Assembly: GCA_949289295.1 (NCBI GenBank)
Contig: CASENM010000044.1
Coordinates: 1 to 36,969 of the forward strand
Direction: 5' to 3'
Length of the DNA: 36,969 nucleotides
Origin: an uncultured Bacteroides sp.
Lineage (GTDB): Bacteria > Bacteroidota > Bacteroidia > Bacteroidales > Bacteroidaceae
The notes under the pieces are model-generated. The model made no database searches and was not told the DNA's origin. It saw nothing but the letters and a program-made list of their open reading frames with translations. Positions within the stretch are counted from its first letter, which is position 1; the number at the start of each line of letters is the position of its first letter. A program made the translations under genes and the position numbers. Shown piece after piece: positions 16,242 through 23,732 of the stretch.

Positions 16242-16263
16242 TTATTTCCTGGTTATGAAAGAC

Positions 16264-19104
16264 TCAGCTCCGGCTCACCTTCAGCCCTTCTCCCGAAAGA
16301 TTCATCTCCACGAAACGGGCACAGCTGTTGGGCGGAGTTTCCGTGAGACAGGTCCGGATACGGGCGGCCGCCTCCGGATCCTTCGCCACCATGTAAAGGA
16401 ATCCGCCGCCACCGGCTCCCGGCAGCTTGTATCCCCAGCAATAGTCATGCACCCGGCGGATAATCTCTTCCACGGCCGGAGGATTCGTGCCGCTGTCCAG
16501 ACGCTTGTTCTGCACCCACGACTTGCCGACCAGACGGCCCATCTCCTCGAAACGGCCGCACTGGATGGCCTCGAACACATCGAGGGCATGAGCCTTCATC
16601 TCGTGGAGCAGCTCCAGATGTTCCGTGGAGTTAAGGAACATGCCGCGTACGATTTCCGCCAGAATGCCTTTGGCCGTACGGGTCATTCCGGTATAATACA
16701 GCAGGTGGCATTTCTGATATTCCGGACTCGTGAACAGGAAGTCGGGCAGCCAGCGTACCACCGGCCGCTGCTCGAACCCGCTGCTCGTCTGGAGCAGCTT
16801 GACTCCCTGCAACACGCCGCCATACTGGTCCTGCCAGCCGCCTCCGGTGGTCAGCAGCTGTTCCAGCACGAGCGTACGGCGCCCTATCTCGTTCTTGTCC
16901 CAGGGCAGACCGCAGAAATCGGCCACCGCCCCGAGCACGGTAGATGCCAGAATGGAGCTGGTGCCCAGTCCGGAACCTGCCGGAACGGCTGAAAGCAAGG
17001 TCACCTCGATGCCGCACCCGAAGTCGCGGAGCTGTGCCTCGAGCGACGGATATTCCAGCCGCGAGAACCCCGGCTGGAAACCGGCCAGCACCAGAGCCGC
17101 CTTCGGGATGGAGAAGGGGGAGCCCACCTTGGCAAAGTCCCTGAGCTCTTCATACGTGGTCACTTCTTCCATTGCGCCCAGATCAATCGAGCGAAGCACA
17201 ATCTTATAGTCCTTACACGGCTTCACATACGTCTGCAGAGGAGGCTGCCCGTTCAGCTCGATGGCCATGTTCACCACGTTGCCGCCGTCGTTCAGGCAAT
17301 AGGGAGGCGTGTCGGTCCATCCTCCGGCCAGGTCGATGCGCACCGGACTGCGTGCCCACACAATCTGGTCGGCATAGACATCCAGATGCGGTTCCTGCTT
17401 GTCCGCCAACACGGTGGAAGTCAGTCCTTCGCGAAGCAGACGGAATGCTTCCGCCTCGTCCGCGCTGCCGTCCTCCCCTTTCAGGCGATGGTATTGCGAA
17501 CGGAACATGCGGTCGTGGATGCACGTCATCAGTGAAGGCTTCCCGTGCAGCGGAGCCGGCAACGGCAGTCCCCCGGCCACGAATTCCCCGGCGGCATCCT
17601 TCAGGTTCAGCTGGTAGAACACGCTCTTCTCGTAGTTCTCCGCCAGCTTCGGCCAGTTTTCCGCCCGGAACGCCCTCCGCTGGGCCACCAGCCGCCGCAG
17701 GTTGGCATAGGCGGAAATCTCGTCGGCCGACACGCGGCGTTTCCGGGTCCAGATTTCCTTCCCCTCCTCAAACGACGGGTCGGCAATCATCCAGCGGAAC
17801 ACCTTGCCCAGCTCTTCCACGGTGTCGCACACCGGGAACAGGCGTGCCGACTGCAGGTCGCTGCCGCCTTCCACCGCCCCGGCATCCAGTCCGCGCGCCT
17901 CCAGCCATCCCTTCACGGATGTTCCCATCAGCAAGGTAGCGTCCGAGTCGAGCGGCCCCCGGAAAGCGTCGTTGAACCCGTAGCAGCGGGCCACATACTG
18001 GGTTTCCCCCATCGGCACCACATCCACGCACACGCCGGCCGGAAGCTCCAGCTCCCAGTCGTTCTGCGGCACACCCGTAATGATATGCTGGTGCGCAAGA
18101 GTCCATTTCGCCCCCACGCAGCTGTTTTCTATCCACAAATCCGAATTTCCAGCATGCAGCGTGACGTACACCGACGCATTCTGCACGAACATCGCGGGAT
18201 GCGGCTTGACGCGCAGATGCTTGATTTCACGCTGGTCGTTCACCAGATTCTGCACGGCCACCGTCGACGAGAGCAGTTCCCGGCTCGTGCCGTAATGATA
18301 GAACTCGCCGCCGGGCAGGGGCAGTATCGCCACGCTCAGTCCGCGGAGCTCCTCGTCCGCAAGCGTCGGATGCTCGCCCAGCGCACAGCCGAAGTCGGAA
18401 TAAAGGTCGTAATATTTCAGTTTCCCGTTCTCTTCCGAACGTTTCCGCAGCAACTCCACCGCCCGGTCGCTCAACAGCCAGATGCCGATGTCCATCAGGA
18501 ACAGATGCGTCTGCATCAGCCGTCCCAGCTCTTCCACCGAAGGCTTCTGGAGCATGAAGTCGAGCCGGTCGGGCATCTCGCGCGAGGAGACGAACACGCC
18601 GTGGTTCTTGGCCAGACTGGGGTCGACCCACAATCCGTAGCACACCACATCGGCCTCAGGGATTTCCTGCAGAGGCTGTTCGCTGCGTATATATACGTCT
18701 CCGCTGGCAATCAAGGTATGCAGCGAATCGGGCGCCTTTTCCATAATCCGGCGGTAAAGCGGCAGCTGCAGCGAAAGCAGGTTCTGCTTCAGGCGCTGTC
18801 CCTTCGACCAGCGGAACACGGGGATGGGGGTCAGCACCTTGCCGGAAGGGGCATAGCCGGGCAGACGGCGGCTCTGGCCTCCGGCATGGAGCAGGATGCG
18901 CTTGTCCTCGGCCAGCCACTGTGCGAATGTTTTTCCGGGCGCCCACTCACGCCGGCAAGCTTCCAGCAGCCAGGAGGTACCTCCTCCCGAGCCCAATTTT
19001 TCTCCGATAGGATCGGAAGTGCAGAACCATTCGTCGCGGCTCACTCCCTCCAGTTCATGAAAACATTCCACCAGATTAGGCGGCAATGAAAGTAGTTTCT
19101 TCAT
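16264..19104 (-). CDS. fkp: Bifunctional L-fucokinase/GDP-L-fucose pyrophosphorylase
   Basis: 946 aa, the usual length for Fkp. Seen: the N-terminal nucleotidyltransferase motif LLHAGGQSRRLPGYAPSGK near residues 71-89. A long beta-helix-like middle follows. The C-terminal GHMP kinase has PVRIDLAGGWTDTPPY near 586 and the ATP loop VPAGSGLGTSSILAST near 706, with a final KLPGAGGGGF. Known: Fkp phosphorylates scavenged L-fucose and converts it to GDP-L-fucose, which decorates capsules and glycoproteins in Bacteroides. It is downstream of the WecA-like gene but separated by 341 bases holding a plus-strand RNA candidate. Its own promoter is unclear: TATTTTCG at 19206-19213 on the minus strand is one mismatch from consensus. 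Confidence 0.97.
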   Translation of the reverse strand: MKKLLSLPPNLVECFHELEGVSRDEWFCTSDPIGEKLGSGGGTSWLLEACRREWAPGKTFAQWLAEDKRILLHAGGQSRRLPGYAPSGKVLTPIPVFRWSKGQRLKQNLLSLQLPLYRRIMEKAPDSLHTLIASGDVYIRSEQPLQEIPEADVVCYGLWVDPSLAKNHGVFVSSREMPDRLDFMLQKPSVEELGRLMQTHLFLMDIGIWLLSDRAVELLRKRSEENGKLKYYDLYSDFGCALGEHPTLADEELRGLSVAILPLPGGEFYHYGTSRELLSSTVAVQNLVNDQREIKHLRVKPHPAMFVQNASVYVTLHAGNSDLWIENSCVGAKWTLAHQHIITGVPQNDWELELPAGVCVDVVPMGETQYVARCYGFNDAFRGPLDSDATLLMGTSVKGWLEARGLDAGAVEGGSDLQSARLFPVCDTVEELGKVFRWMIADPSFEEGKEIWTRKRRVSADEISAYANLRRLVAQRRAFRAENWPKLAENYEKSVFYQLNLKDAAGEFVAGGLPLPAPLHGKPSLMTCIHDRMFRSQYHRLKGEDGSADEAEAFRLLREGLTSTVLADKQEPHLDVYADQIVWARSPVRIDLAGGWTDTPPYCLNDGGNVVNMAIELNGQPPLQTYVKPCKDYKIVLRSIDLGAMEEVTTYEELRDFAKVGSPFSIPKAALVLAGFQPGFSRLEYPSLEAQLRDFGCGIEVTLLSAVPAGSGLGTSSILASTVLGAVADFCGLPWDKNEIGRRTLVLEQLLTTGGGWQDQYGGVLQGVKLLQTSSGFEQRPVVRWLPDFLFTSPEYQKCHLLYYTGMTRTAKGILAEIVRGMFLNSTEHLELLHEMKAHALDVFEAIQCGRFEEMGRLVGKSWVQNKRLDSGTNPPAVEEIIRRVHDYCWGYKLPGAGGGGFLYMVAKDPEAAARIRTCLTETPPNSCARFVEMNLSGEGLKVSRS

Positions 19105-19316
19105 ACATTTCTATAGTTTATGTAATGCGATATGTCAACGGATTGCCGAACGCGGAGGCGCGGGGATAAAAGGGCTCCGTGTCTCTGCGCTCAGGAAACC
19201 TGCCACGAAAATACGAAAAAGGAATGAATTAGACGGGACGAGAATCCCAAAAAGTGCGTGCAAGGGCCTGTAATCATTAAATAACGTTAAAACAAAATGT
19301 TTTTCCAGCCAAATAT

Positions 19317-19347
19317 TATGTTGCACAACATAAAACCTCTATATTTG
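19317..19347 (+). promoter_or_regulatory. Plus-strand promoter with overlapping palindrome
   Basis: TATATTTG at 19340-19347 is an exact -7 match. A TTG at 19321-19323 lies 16 nt upstream, close to but shorter than the usual spacing. A palindrome TATGTTG-CA-CAACATA (19317-19332) covers the -33 region and may be an operator. No plus-strand gene follows. Confidence 0.55.
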
Positions 19348-19353
19348 CATCGT

Positions 19354-19417
19354 GTTTTTCATGGTATTAGATTTAAGGTTAATGAAGATTGGGAATCTGG
19401 GAAGATTCCCTTTTTTT
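19354..19417 (+). ncRNA. Candidate small RNA, about 64 nt
   Basis: Bounded by the promoter at 19317-19347 and by an intrinsic terminator: arms GGGAATCT (19391-19398) and AGATTCCC (19403-19410), loop GGGA, then seven T. The T-run is only on the plus strand, so the hairpin is not placed to end the minus-strand WecA-like transcript. There is no usable ORF. The start is inferred from the -7 box. It could also be an attenuator or an inactive relic. Confidence 0.45.
19391..19417 (+). terminator. Intrinsic terminator on the plus strand
   Basis: 8-bp perfect stem with a GNRA-like GGGA tetraloop and a seven-T tail. No plus-strand protein gene ends here, which supports a short RNA transcript. Confidence 0.65.
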
Positions 19418-19445
19418 ATGCCCGCACTTCAAACCCCGCCTCCGG

Positions 19446-20561
19446 TTATACACAAGAGGCATTCTTCTTCTTCGCGATGACCCAGTCGAACCACAGATGG
19501 AGCGCCGTCCATACCAGCACGTCAATCACGAACACCAGCGTGTTGTCCATATACTGGATGGCCACCATGGTGAAGGCGCAGAAACAGGCCGACATCACCT
19601 GGATGATTACCAGCGCACCCCGGGGGGAGAATCCCATCGACAGGAACTTATGATGGATATGCGACTTGTCGGGCAGGAACAGCGGCTTGCGGTTGCGGGC
19701 ACGGCGCATCACCACACGCACCACGTCCAGACACGGCACCATCAGCACGCTGAACGACACCAGCACCGGACTGCTCACCGGCACGACCCGCAGCGACGGG
19801 TCGTACATGCTGTATTTGATGACAAAGAAGCTCAGGATAAAGCCCAGCGTCAGACTGCCCGTGTCGCCCATGAATATCTTCCTGCCCCGGTCGGCGCTCC
19901 CGAACACATTATAGGAGAAGAACGGGATGATCACTCCCACCGCCGCAAAGGCCAGCAGGGCATGGAGCCAATACTGGTAATGGATGAAAAGCACGCCGAA
20001 CACCACCAGCGCCACCATGCTCAGACCCGACGCCAGTCCGTCGATGCCGTCAATCAGATTGATGGCGTTCGTAATGAACACCACCAGCAGGATGGTCAGC
20101 GGAATGCCTATCACCGGACTGATCTGGAAGATGCCGAAGAGGCCGTAGAAGTTGTTCACATACAGCCCGGACACGGGAAACATCACCGCCGCCAGTATCT
20201 GTACCAGAAATTTCTTGCGGTAGCGCACGCCCACCAGGTCGTCGGCAATGCCCACGATGTAGAGCAGCGTCATCCCTCCCATCAGGAAAAGCAGCTCGCA
20301 GGCCACATCGTGCATCTTGTTTCCGTCGGGCCCGTAGCCTCCCACCAGACGGACCGCCGTAAACACGCACACGCAGAACAGGATGACGGGGAAAAAGGTC
20401 ACGCCTCCCAGACGGGGGACCGGACGCCTGTGTACTTTCCGCTCGCTCGGCTCGTCAAACAGACGCTTCCGCAAAGAAATGATCAATATGTTAGGGATGA
20501 TGATTCGTCCCAAAAGCACGGCACAAACGAATGCCGCAATGATAATGTACAGATTCTCCAT
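19446..20561 (-). CDS. WecA/MraY-family undecaprenyl-phosphate sugar-1-phosphate transferase
   Basis: 371 aa with about ten or eleven membrane helices. Seen: PSERKVHRRPVPRLGG near residues 38-53, the first DD-type motif FLMGGMTLLYIVGIADD, the catalytic NAINLIDGIDGLASG near 164-178, MGDTGSLTLGF near 229, and the His motif PDKSHIHHKF near 299. Known: these are the signature motifs of the polyprenyl-phosphate GlcNAc/HexNAc-1-phosphate transferases (glycosyltransferase family 4 of the MraY/WecA superfamily), which load the first sugar on the lipid carrier for O-antigen, capsule or teichoic-like polymers. Inference: it starts surface glycan synthesis, with Fkp supplying GDP-fucose. The exact donor sugar is not determined. 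It has its own strong promoter. Confidence 0.92.
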   Translation of the reverse strand: MENLYIIIAAFVCAVLLGRIIIPNILIISLRKRLFDEPSERKVHRRPVPRLGGVTFFPVILFCVCVFTAVRLVGGYGPDGNKMHDVACELLFLMGGMTLLYIVGIADDLVGVRYRKKFLVQILAAVMFPVSGLYVNNFYGLFGIFQISPVIGIPLTILLVVFITNAINLIDGIDGLASGLSMVALVVFGVLFIHYQYWLHALLAFAAVGVIIPFFSYNVFGSADRGRKIFMGDTGSLTLGFILSFFVIKYSMYDPSLRVVPVSSPVLVSFSVLMVPCLDVVRVVMRRARNRKPLFLPDKSHIHHKFLSMGFSPRGALVIIQVMSACFCAFTMVAIQYMDNTLVFVIDVLVWTALHLWFDWVIAKKKNASCV

Positions 20562-20628
20562 ATAGCTTTTACATGGCCTGTCCGTCAGAAACAGGGCAGA
20601 CAGCCGATTCCATTTTACATTAAAGTGG

Positions 20629-20659
20629 CAAAAATAGCCATATTTTCTTTAAAATCAAA
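20629..20659 (-). promoter_or_regulatory. Promoter of the WecA-like gene
   Basis: The minus strand has TTTG at 20659-20656, a 19-nt spacer and TATTTTTG at 20636-20629, a full match to the Bacteroidetes consensus. The leader is about 60 nt. Confidence 0.75.
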
Positions 20660-20718
20660 AAAGGCCCGATGAAATTTGCAGTGCAGAGTGGCAGAGTCAA
20701 CCAGCAAGTGCAATATTT

Positions 20719-22503
20719 CTAAAAATATTTTATAGTGCTTATAGTAGGAATACAAAAATTCTTAATATCAACTCCACTAAGCGAATAATATCCCGTTGAA
20801 TATGGTTTTGCGTTCTTAACAAGATAACTCCAAAAGATATCACTATCAAGAATGCCCTTCAGAACTTGCAGTTTTTCAAGGTCATCACTAACAAATGCAA
20901 CGCCATTGTATAGCATCAGGTCTGCATCGTCTCTTAAAACACAATGAATAGGTTTGTTTGCAAATTTCGGAAAGAATAATTTATATCTTGGCATTATGAG
21001 TGACTGAGTTCTGCCGTATGCATACCATGTGGGATACTTATCTGTCTTGCCTTTGTCACGCTTGGCGAGTTGCTTGCGTTGAGAAGAAAGGTAAGCATAA
21101 GTATAAGGGAAAGTAGTCTTCATGACTGACTCCTCAATAATTATGGCTCGCCCTTCATTAATGTAGTACGGAAAAATCAATTTTTCGATAATACTTTCAA
21201 AAGAAACCTCCGAATTGAGTTTGTTGGAATTGACGACATTTCTGCATATTGCTTTTTCTATAGGAAAGCGCCTATCTTTAGATTCTAAATAGTAATAGTT
21301 ATCGTCCTCCGCAATAGGATTGAATATGTAAATCTTGTTACTGAGTGTTGCTATACCGTGGCGAGACTGACAATATTTGCCAATAGGAATTCCTATAGAC
21401 TCCATTTGGCGTACTGCATCAAAATCATTGAGACTCCATCCTTTTTTGTTATCAAGTTGAGTATATAAGATATTAGTAAATTCTGGTGTTACGCTTAAAT
21501 CTCCACTCACATTAACGGCATAGTGTAGTGTATCTGATACTTGATTCTTTGTGAGGATGAAAAGACATGTATATGTACTTTTCTTTTGAAAAACCTGATA
21601 GCCACGAAAATCCAATATTGAAATATCATGAGTTCCACGAGAAAAATAATTCCGCACAGCTCTACCATTGACTGAACGAATAAAACTATTCATTGTGATG
21701 AATCCCAACCTTCCACCGTCATTAAGCATTTCTGTTGCAATTTGGAAAAAAGCAATATACAAATCGGGATGTCCCGACAGACAAACCTCATATCGCAACA
21801 TCTTTTCCTTTATGGCAGCATCTACATTGCGCGAACAAACGTATGGCGGATTGCCGACAATAACATCAAAATGCGTGTAAGTCCGATTCCATTCCGCAGT
21901 GTTAAAATCCAGTGTATCTGCTTGAAGAACATTGAAATCAAAGTCCAGATCCTCTTCATGAAGCAAAGCCAAAAGTGAAAGTAATATTTTTGTTCTTTCC
22001 ACAGAATACTCTTGGACATCAATTCCATATATTGATCTTTGATAGATATCATAAAATGTCCTCCCTGTTTTATTGTGTAGAAACAACGCAACATCCACCA
22101 AGAAGCCACCACAACCACAAGCAATGTCTGCCACACGAACATGTTGCATCTGTTCATTTGATATTGTCTTTAAGCAAGTCTCAATGATGTTCTCCCTTAC
22201 ATACCTAGGTGTATAAACGGCTCCGGTTACAATACGGTCGGCTGGCGAAACGACAAATTCAAAAAGACCAATCATGTCTTCTATTGTCATCGGTGTAGGA
22301 TGAAGATGGCGAATCTTTGATACAAATTCCTGCAACAAGTCAAAATCCTCGTCCTCTTTGTCTATGAGCAATCCCTTTATAATATGATTATTCTCAATTT
22401 TCAGATCACTAAGCAACACAAAAGAAGACACGAACAGGCGATTTACTGTCCGTGTATCTGTAAGTTGTTTTCGTTTGAGATATGCGAAAATTTGAGAATT
22501 CAT
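20719..22503 (-). CDS. N6-adenine DNA methyltransferase of the TaqI/Eco57I type (modification subunit)
   Basis: 594 aa. Seen: an N-terminal helical region, then TGAVYTPRYVRENII. SAM-binding motif I is VADIACGCGGFLVDVA near residues 122-137. IYGIDVQEYS follows (the acidic residue after beta-2). Catalytic motif IV is VGNPPYVCSRN near 214-224. A C-terminal half includes a target-recognition-like region (IPIGKYCQSRHGIATLSNKI) and a last TaqI-like domain with DSDIFWSYLVKNAKPYSTGY. Known: this order is the gamma class N6-adenine methyltransferase with its own specificity domain. No nuclease motif is evident inside it. Last gene of a four-gene operon, starting 3 bases after the HNH gene. Inference: it protects self DNA from the HNH nuclease. 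Confidence 0.88.
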   Translation of the reverse strand: MNSQIFAYLKRKQLTDTRTVNRLFVSSFVLLSDLKIENNHIIKGLLIDKEDEDFDLLQEFVSKIRHLHPTPMTIEDMIGLFEFVVSPADRIVTGAVYTPRYVRENIIETCLKTISNEQMQHVRVADIACGCGGFLVDVALFLHNKTGRTFYDIYQRSIYGIDVQEYSVERTKILLSLLALLHEEDLDFDFNVLQADTLDFNTAEWNRTYTHFDVIVGNPPYVCSRNVDAAIKEKMLRYEVCLSGHPDLYIAFFQIATEMLNDGGRLGFITMNSFIRSVNGRAVRNYFSRGTHDISILDFRGYQVFQKKSTYTCLFILTKNQVSDTLHYAVNVSGDLSVTPEFTNILYTQLDNKKGWSLNDFDAVRQMESIGIPIGKYCQSRHGIATLSNKIYIFNPIAEDDNYYYLESKDRRFPIEKAICRNVVNSNKLNSEVSFESIIEKLIFPYYINEGRAIIIEESVMKTTFPYTYAYLSSQRKQLAKRDKGKTDKYPTWYAYGRTQSLIMPRYKLFFPKFANKPIHCVLRDDADLMLYNGVAFVSDDLEKLQVLKGILDSDIFWSYLVKNAKPYSTGYYSLSGVDIKNFCIPTISTIKYF

Positions 22504-22506
22504 TGA

Positions 22507-23094
22507 TTAGGCAAAGTTTGGTTTTCCTCTTAACTGTTCCTCTAAGTTGTGGTATAGTCTATTCAGTTCTTCTTTTTTGATTCTCAGTTCCTCTAATGAA
22601 TCAATGTTCACTTCATCCAGTTCTTTGAGCAGAATTTTAATTTCTTCCAGCTTCCATCTCACACGATGGGCAGGATTTCCGAAGTTAAGTGCAGACCACA
22701 TCCAATCACCAAGATCAGTCGTTGAGTGAATAGAGCCATCTGCCAGTCTCTCAAATTGCTTTGCATAAGCAGCATCACAAGGATCTATGAAACCTTGTTT
22801 CCCATCATTATGGACATTTTCGTCCTTCGTCGGCCACTTTGCGCGTTTAGAATTATTACAAGAACGGCATGAATAAACCAAATTGGAATACTCTGTAGGA
22901 GATATTTTTACAAGGTACTTTTGGGGGACAAAGTGATCAACTTCGTAATAAGTGTCTCTAAAGAATTCATGATCTCCACAGTAACCGCAACGTTGATGAA
23001 AATCTTCGCACAGTAATGACCTGTATTCGTTATGAGTTTTATATACCGGTACTGATACCCGACGAACTGGAGTTGTTTTTCTGAAGTCTGTCAT
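22507..23094 (-). CDS. HNH endonuclease, presumed restriction subunit
   Basis: 195 aa. Seen: zinc knuckle CGYC at Cys36/Cys39, catalytic beta-beta-alpha core YYEVDHFVPQKY with Asp53-His54, and the second knuckle CRSCNNSKRAKW at Cys76/Cys79 with Asn80. A C-terminal coiled coil (EEIKILLKELDEVNIDSLEE) follows. Known: this is a standard HNH fold that cuts DNA using a divalent metal. It is placed between the receiver gene and the methyltransferase gene with 3-base gaps, so it is co-translated with them. Inference: it is the cleaving arm of the restriction-modification pair. The coiled coil may dock it to the receiver protein or to the methyltransferase. Confidence 0.88.
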   Translation of the reverse strand: MTDFRKTTPVRRVSVPVYKTHNEYRSLLCEDFHQRCGYCGDHEFFRDTYYEVDHFVPQKYLVKISPTEYSNLVYSCRSCNNSKRAKWPTKDENVHNDGKQGFIDPCDAAYAKQFERLADGSIHSTTDLGDWMWSALNFGNPAHRVRWKLEEIKILLKELDEVNIDSLEELRIKKEELNRLYHNLEEQLRGKPNFA

Positions 23095-23097
23095 GGT

Positions 23098-23730
23098 TCA
23101 CTTCTTATGTAAATTAACAATGCTTTGGGCGACCTTCAGCAATTCCTCTAATGTATCATTTGATTTGCTTGTAATCAAATCAAGACGAACGCTATTGTCC
23201 AAATCCAACTCAGACAAGTAAAGTTCAGCCTCAAATTTGGCTGCCGACTCTTCACTTGTCAAGCTTTCTCCATTGGAAACTTTATCTTGAAGCTTTTTGA
23301 TTACATTTTCAGCCGATTCTTTACGGCTATTATAATTATTTACATTTGCCGTAATGATGCTCTTCAGCTTCTCGTATTGATTTGCATCGGTAAATAATTC
23401 TTTGCCACGGATAATTTGGGCTTCCTTACACTCTTTTAGTGCATTGTCCTCATACGATGTTATAATGAACATGGGTAGATGTTTGTTGTGACGATGAAGT
23501 ACACGTATAACGTCATCGCCTGTATACGATACTTTACCGGTATTATTCAAACGATAATCTATCAATACAGCTTGAGCATCAAATTCACATATATCCTGCC
23601 AAATGTCTTCTATATCATGAGGCATATATTGTGGAATACAAAGTTGAAAGTCGTTCTTCAGTACAGAATGAGCTTGTGATTGCCAACTTTCTTCTTCATC
23701 CAAATAGACTAATCTGATTTTATCGTTCAT
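23098..23730 (-). CDS. Stand-alone receiver-domain protein with C-terminal helical extension
   Basis: 210 aa. Seen: a full receiver set, with acidic pocket Asp11/Glu12 (VYLDEEES), phospho-acceptor Asp58 (AVLIDYRLN), switch Thr91/Ser92 (FIITSYED) and Lys110 (IIRGKEL). The last 90 residues are charged helices with no DNA-binding motif. Known: such receivers accept phosphate from a histidine kinase. Context: the gene begins 2 bases after the kinase stop and is followed 3 bases later by the HNH gene. Inference: phosphorylation controls a protein partner, most simply the HNH nuclease or the methyltransferase, rather than transcription. Confidence 0.85.
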   Translation of the reverse strand: MNDKIRLVYLDEEESWQSQAHSVLKNDFQLCIPQYMPHDIEDIWQDICEFDAQAVLIDYRLNNTGKVSYTGDDVIRVLHRHNKHLPMFIITSYEDNALKECKEAQIIRGKELFTDANQYEKLKSIITANVNNYNSRKESAENVIKKLQDKVSNGESLTSEESAAKFEAELYLSELDLDNSVRLDLITSKSNDTLEELLKVAQSIVNLHKK

Positions 23731-23732
23731 AA

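Larger units (their letters stand above)
19105..19445. other. Intergenic region upstream of fkp
   Basis: The minus strand carries the fkp leader, including a G+C-rich imperfect repeat around 19145-19190. The plus strand carries an independent promoter (19317-19347) and an intrinsic terminator (19391-19417) that delimit a possible small RNA. No protein-coding frame is convincing. Confidence 0.55.

Noticed and set aside
17545-19089. Long plus-strand open frame (514 codons) opposite fkp
   Set aside because: Antisense shadow of Fkp, with no recognisable domain or promoter.
19389-20672. Plus-strand open frame of 427 codons opposite the WecA-like gene
   Set aside because: Rich in H, Q and R with no domain. 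It begins inside the hairpin of the candidate small RNA. The minus strand has all WecA/MraY motifs.
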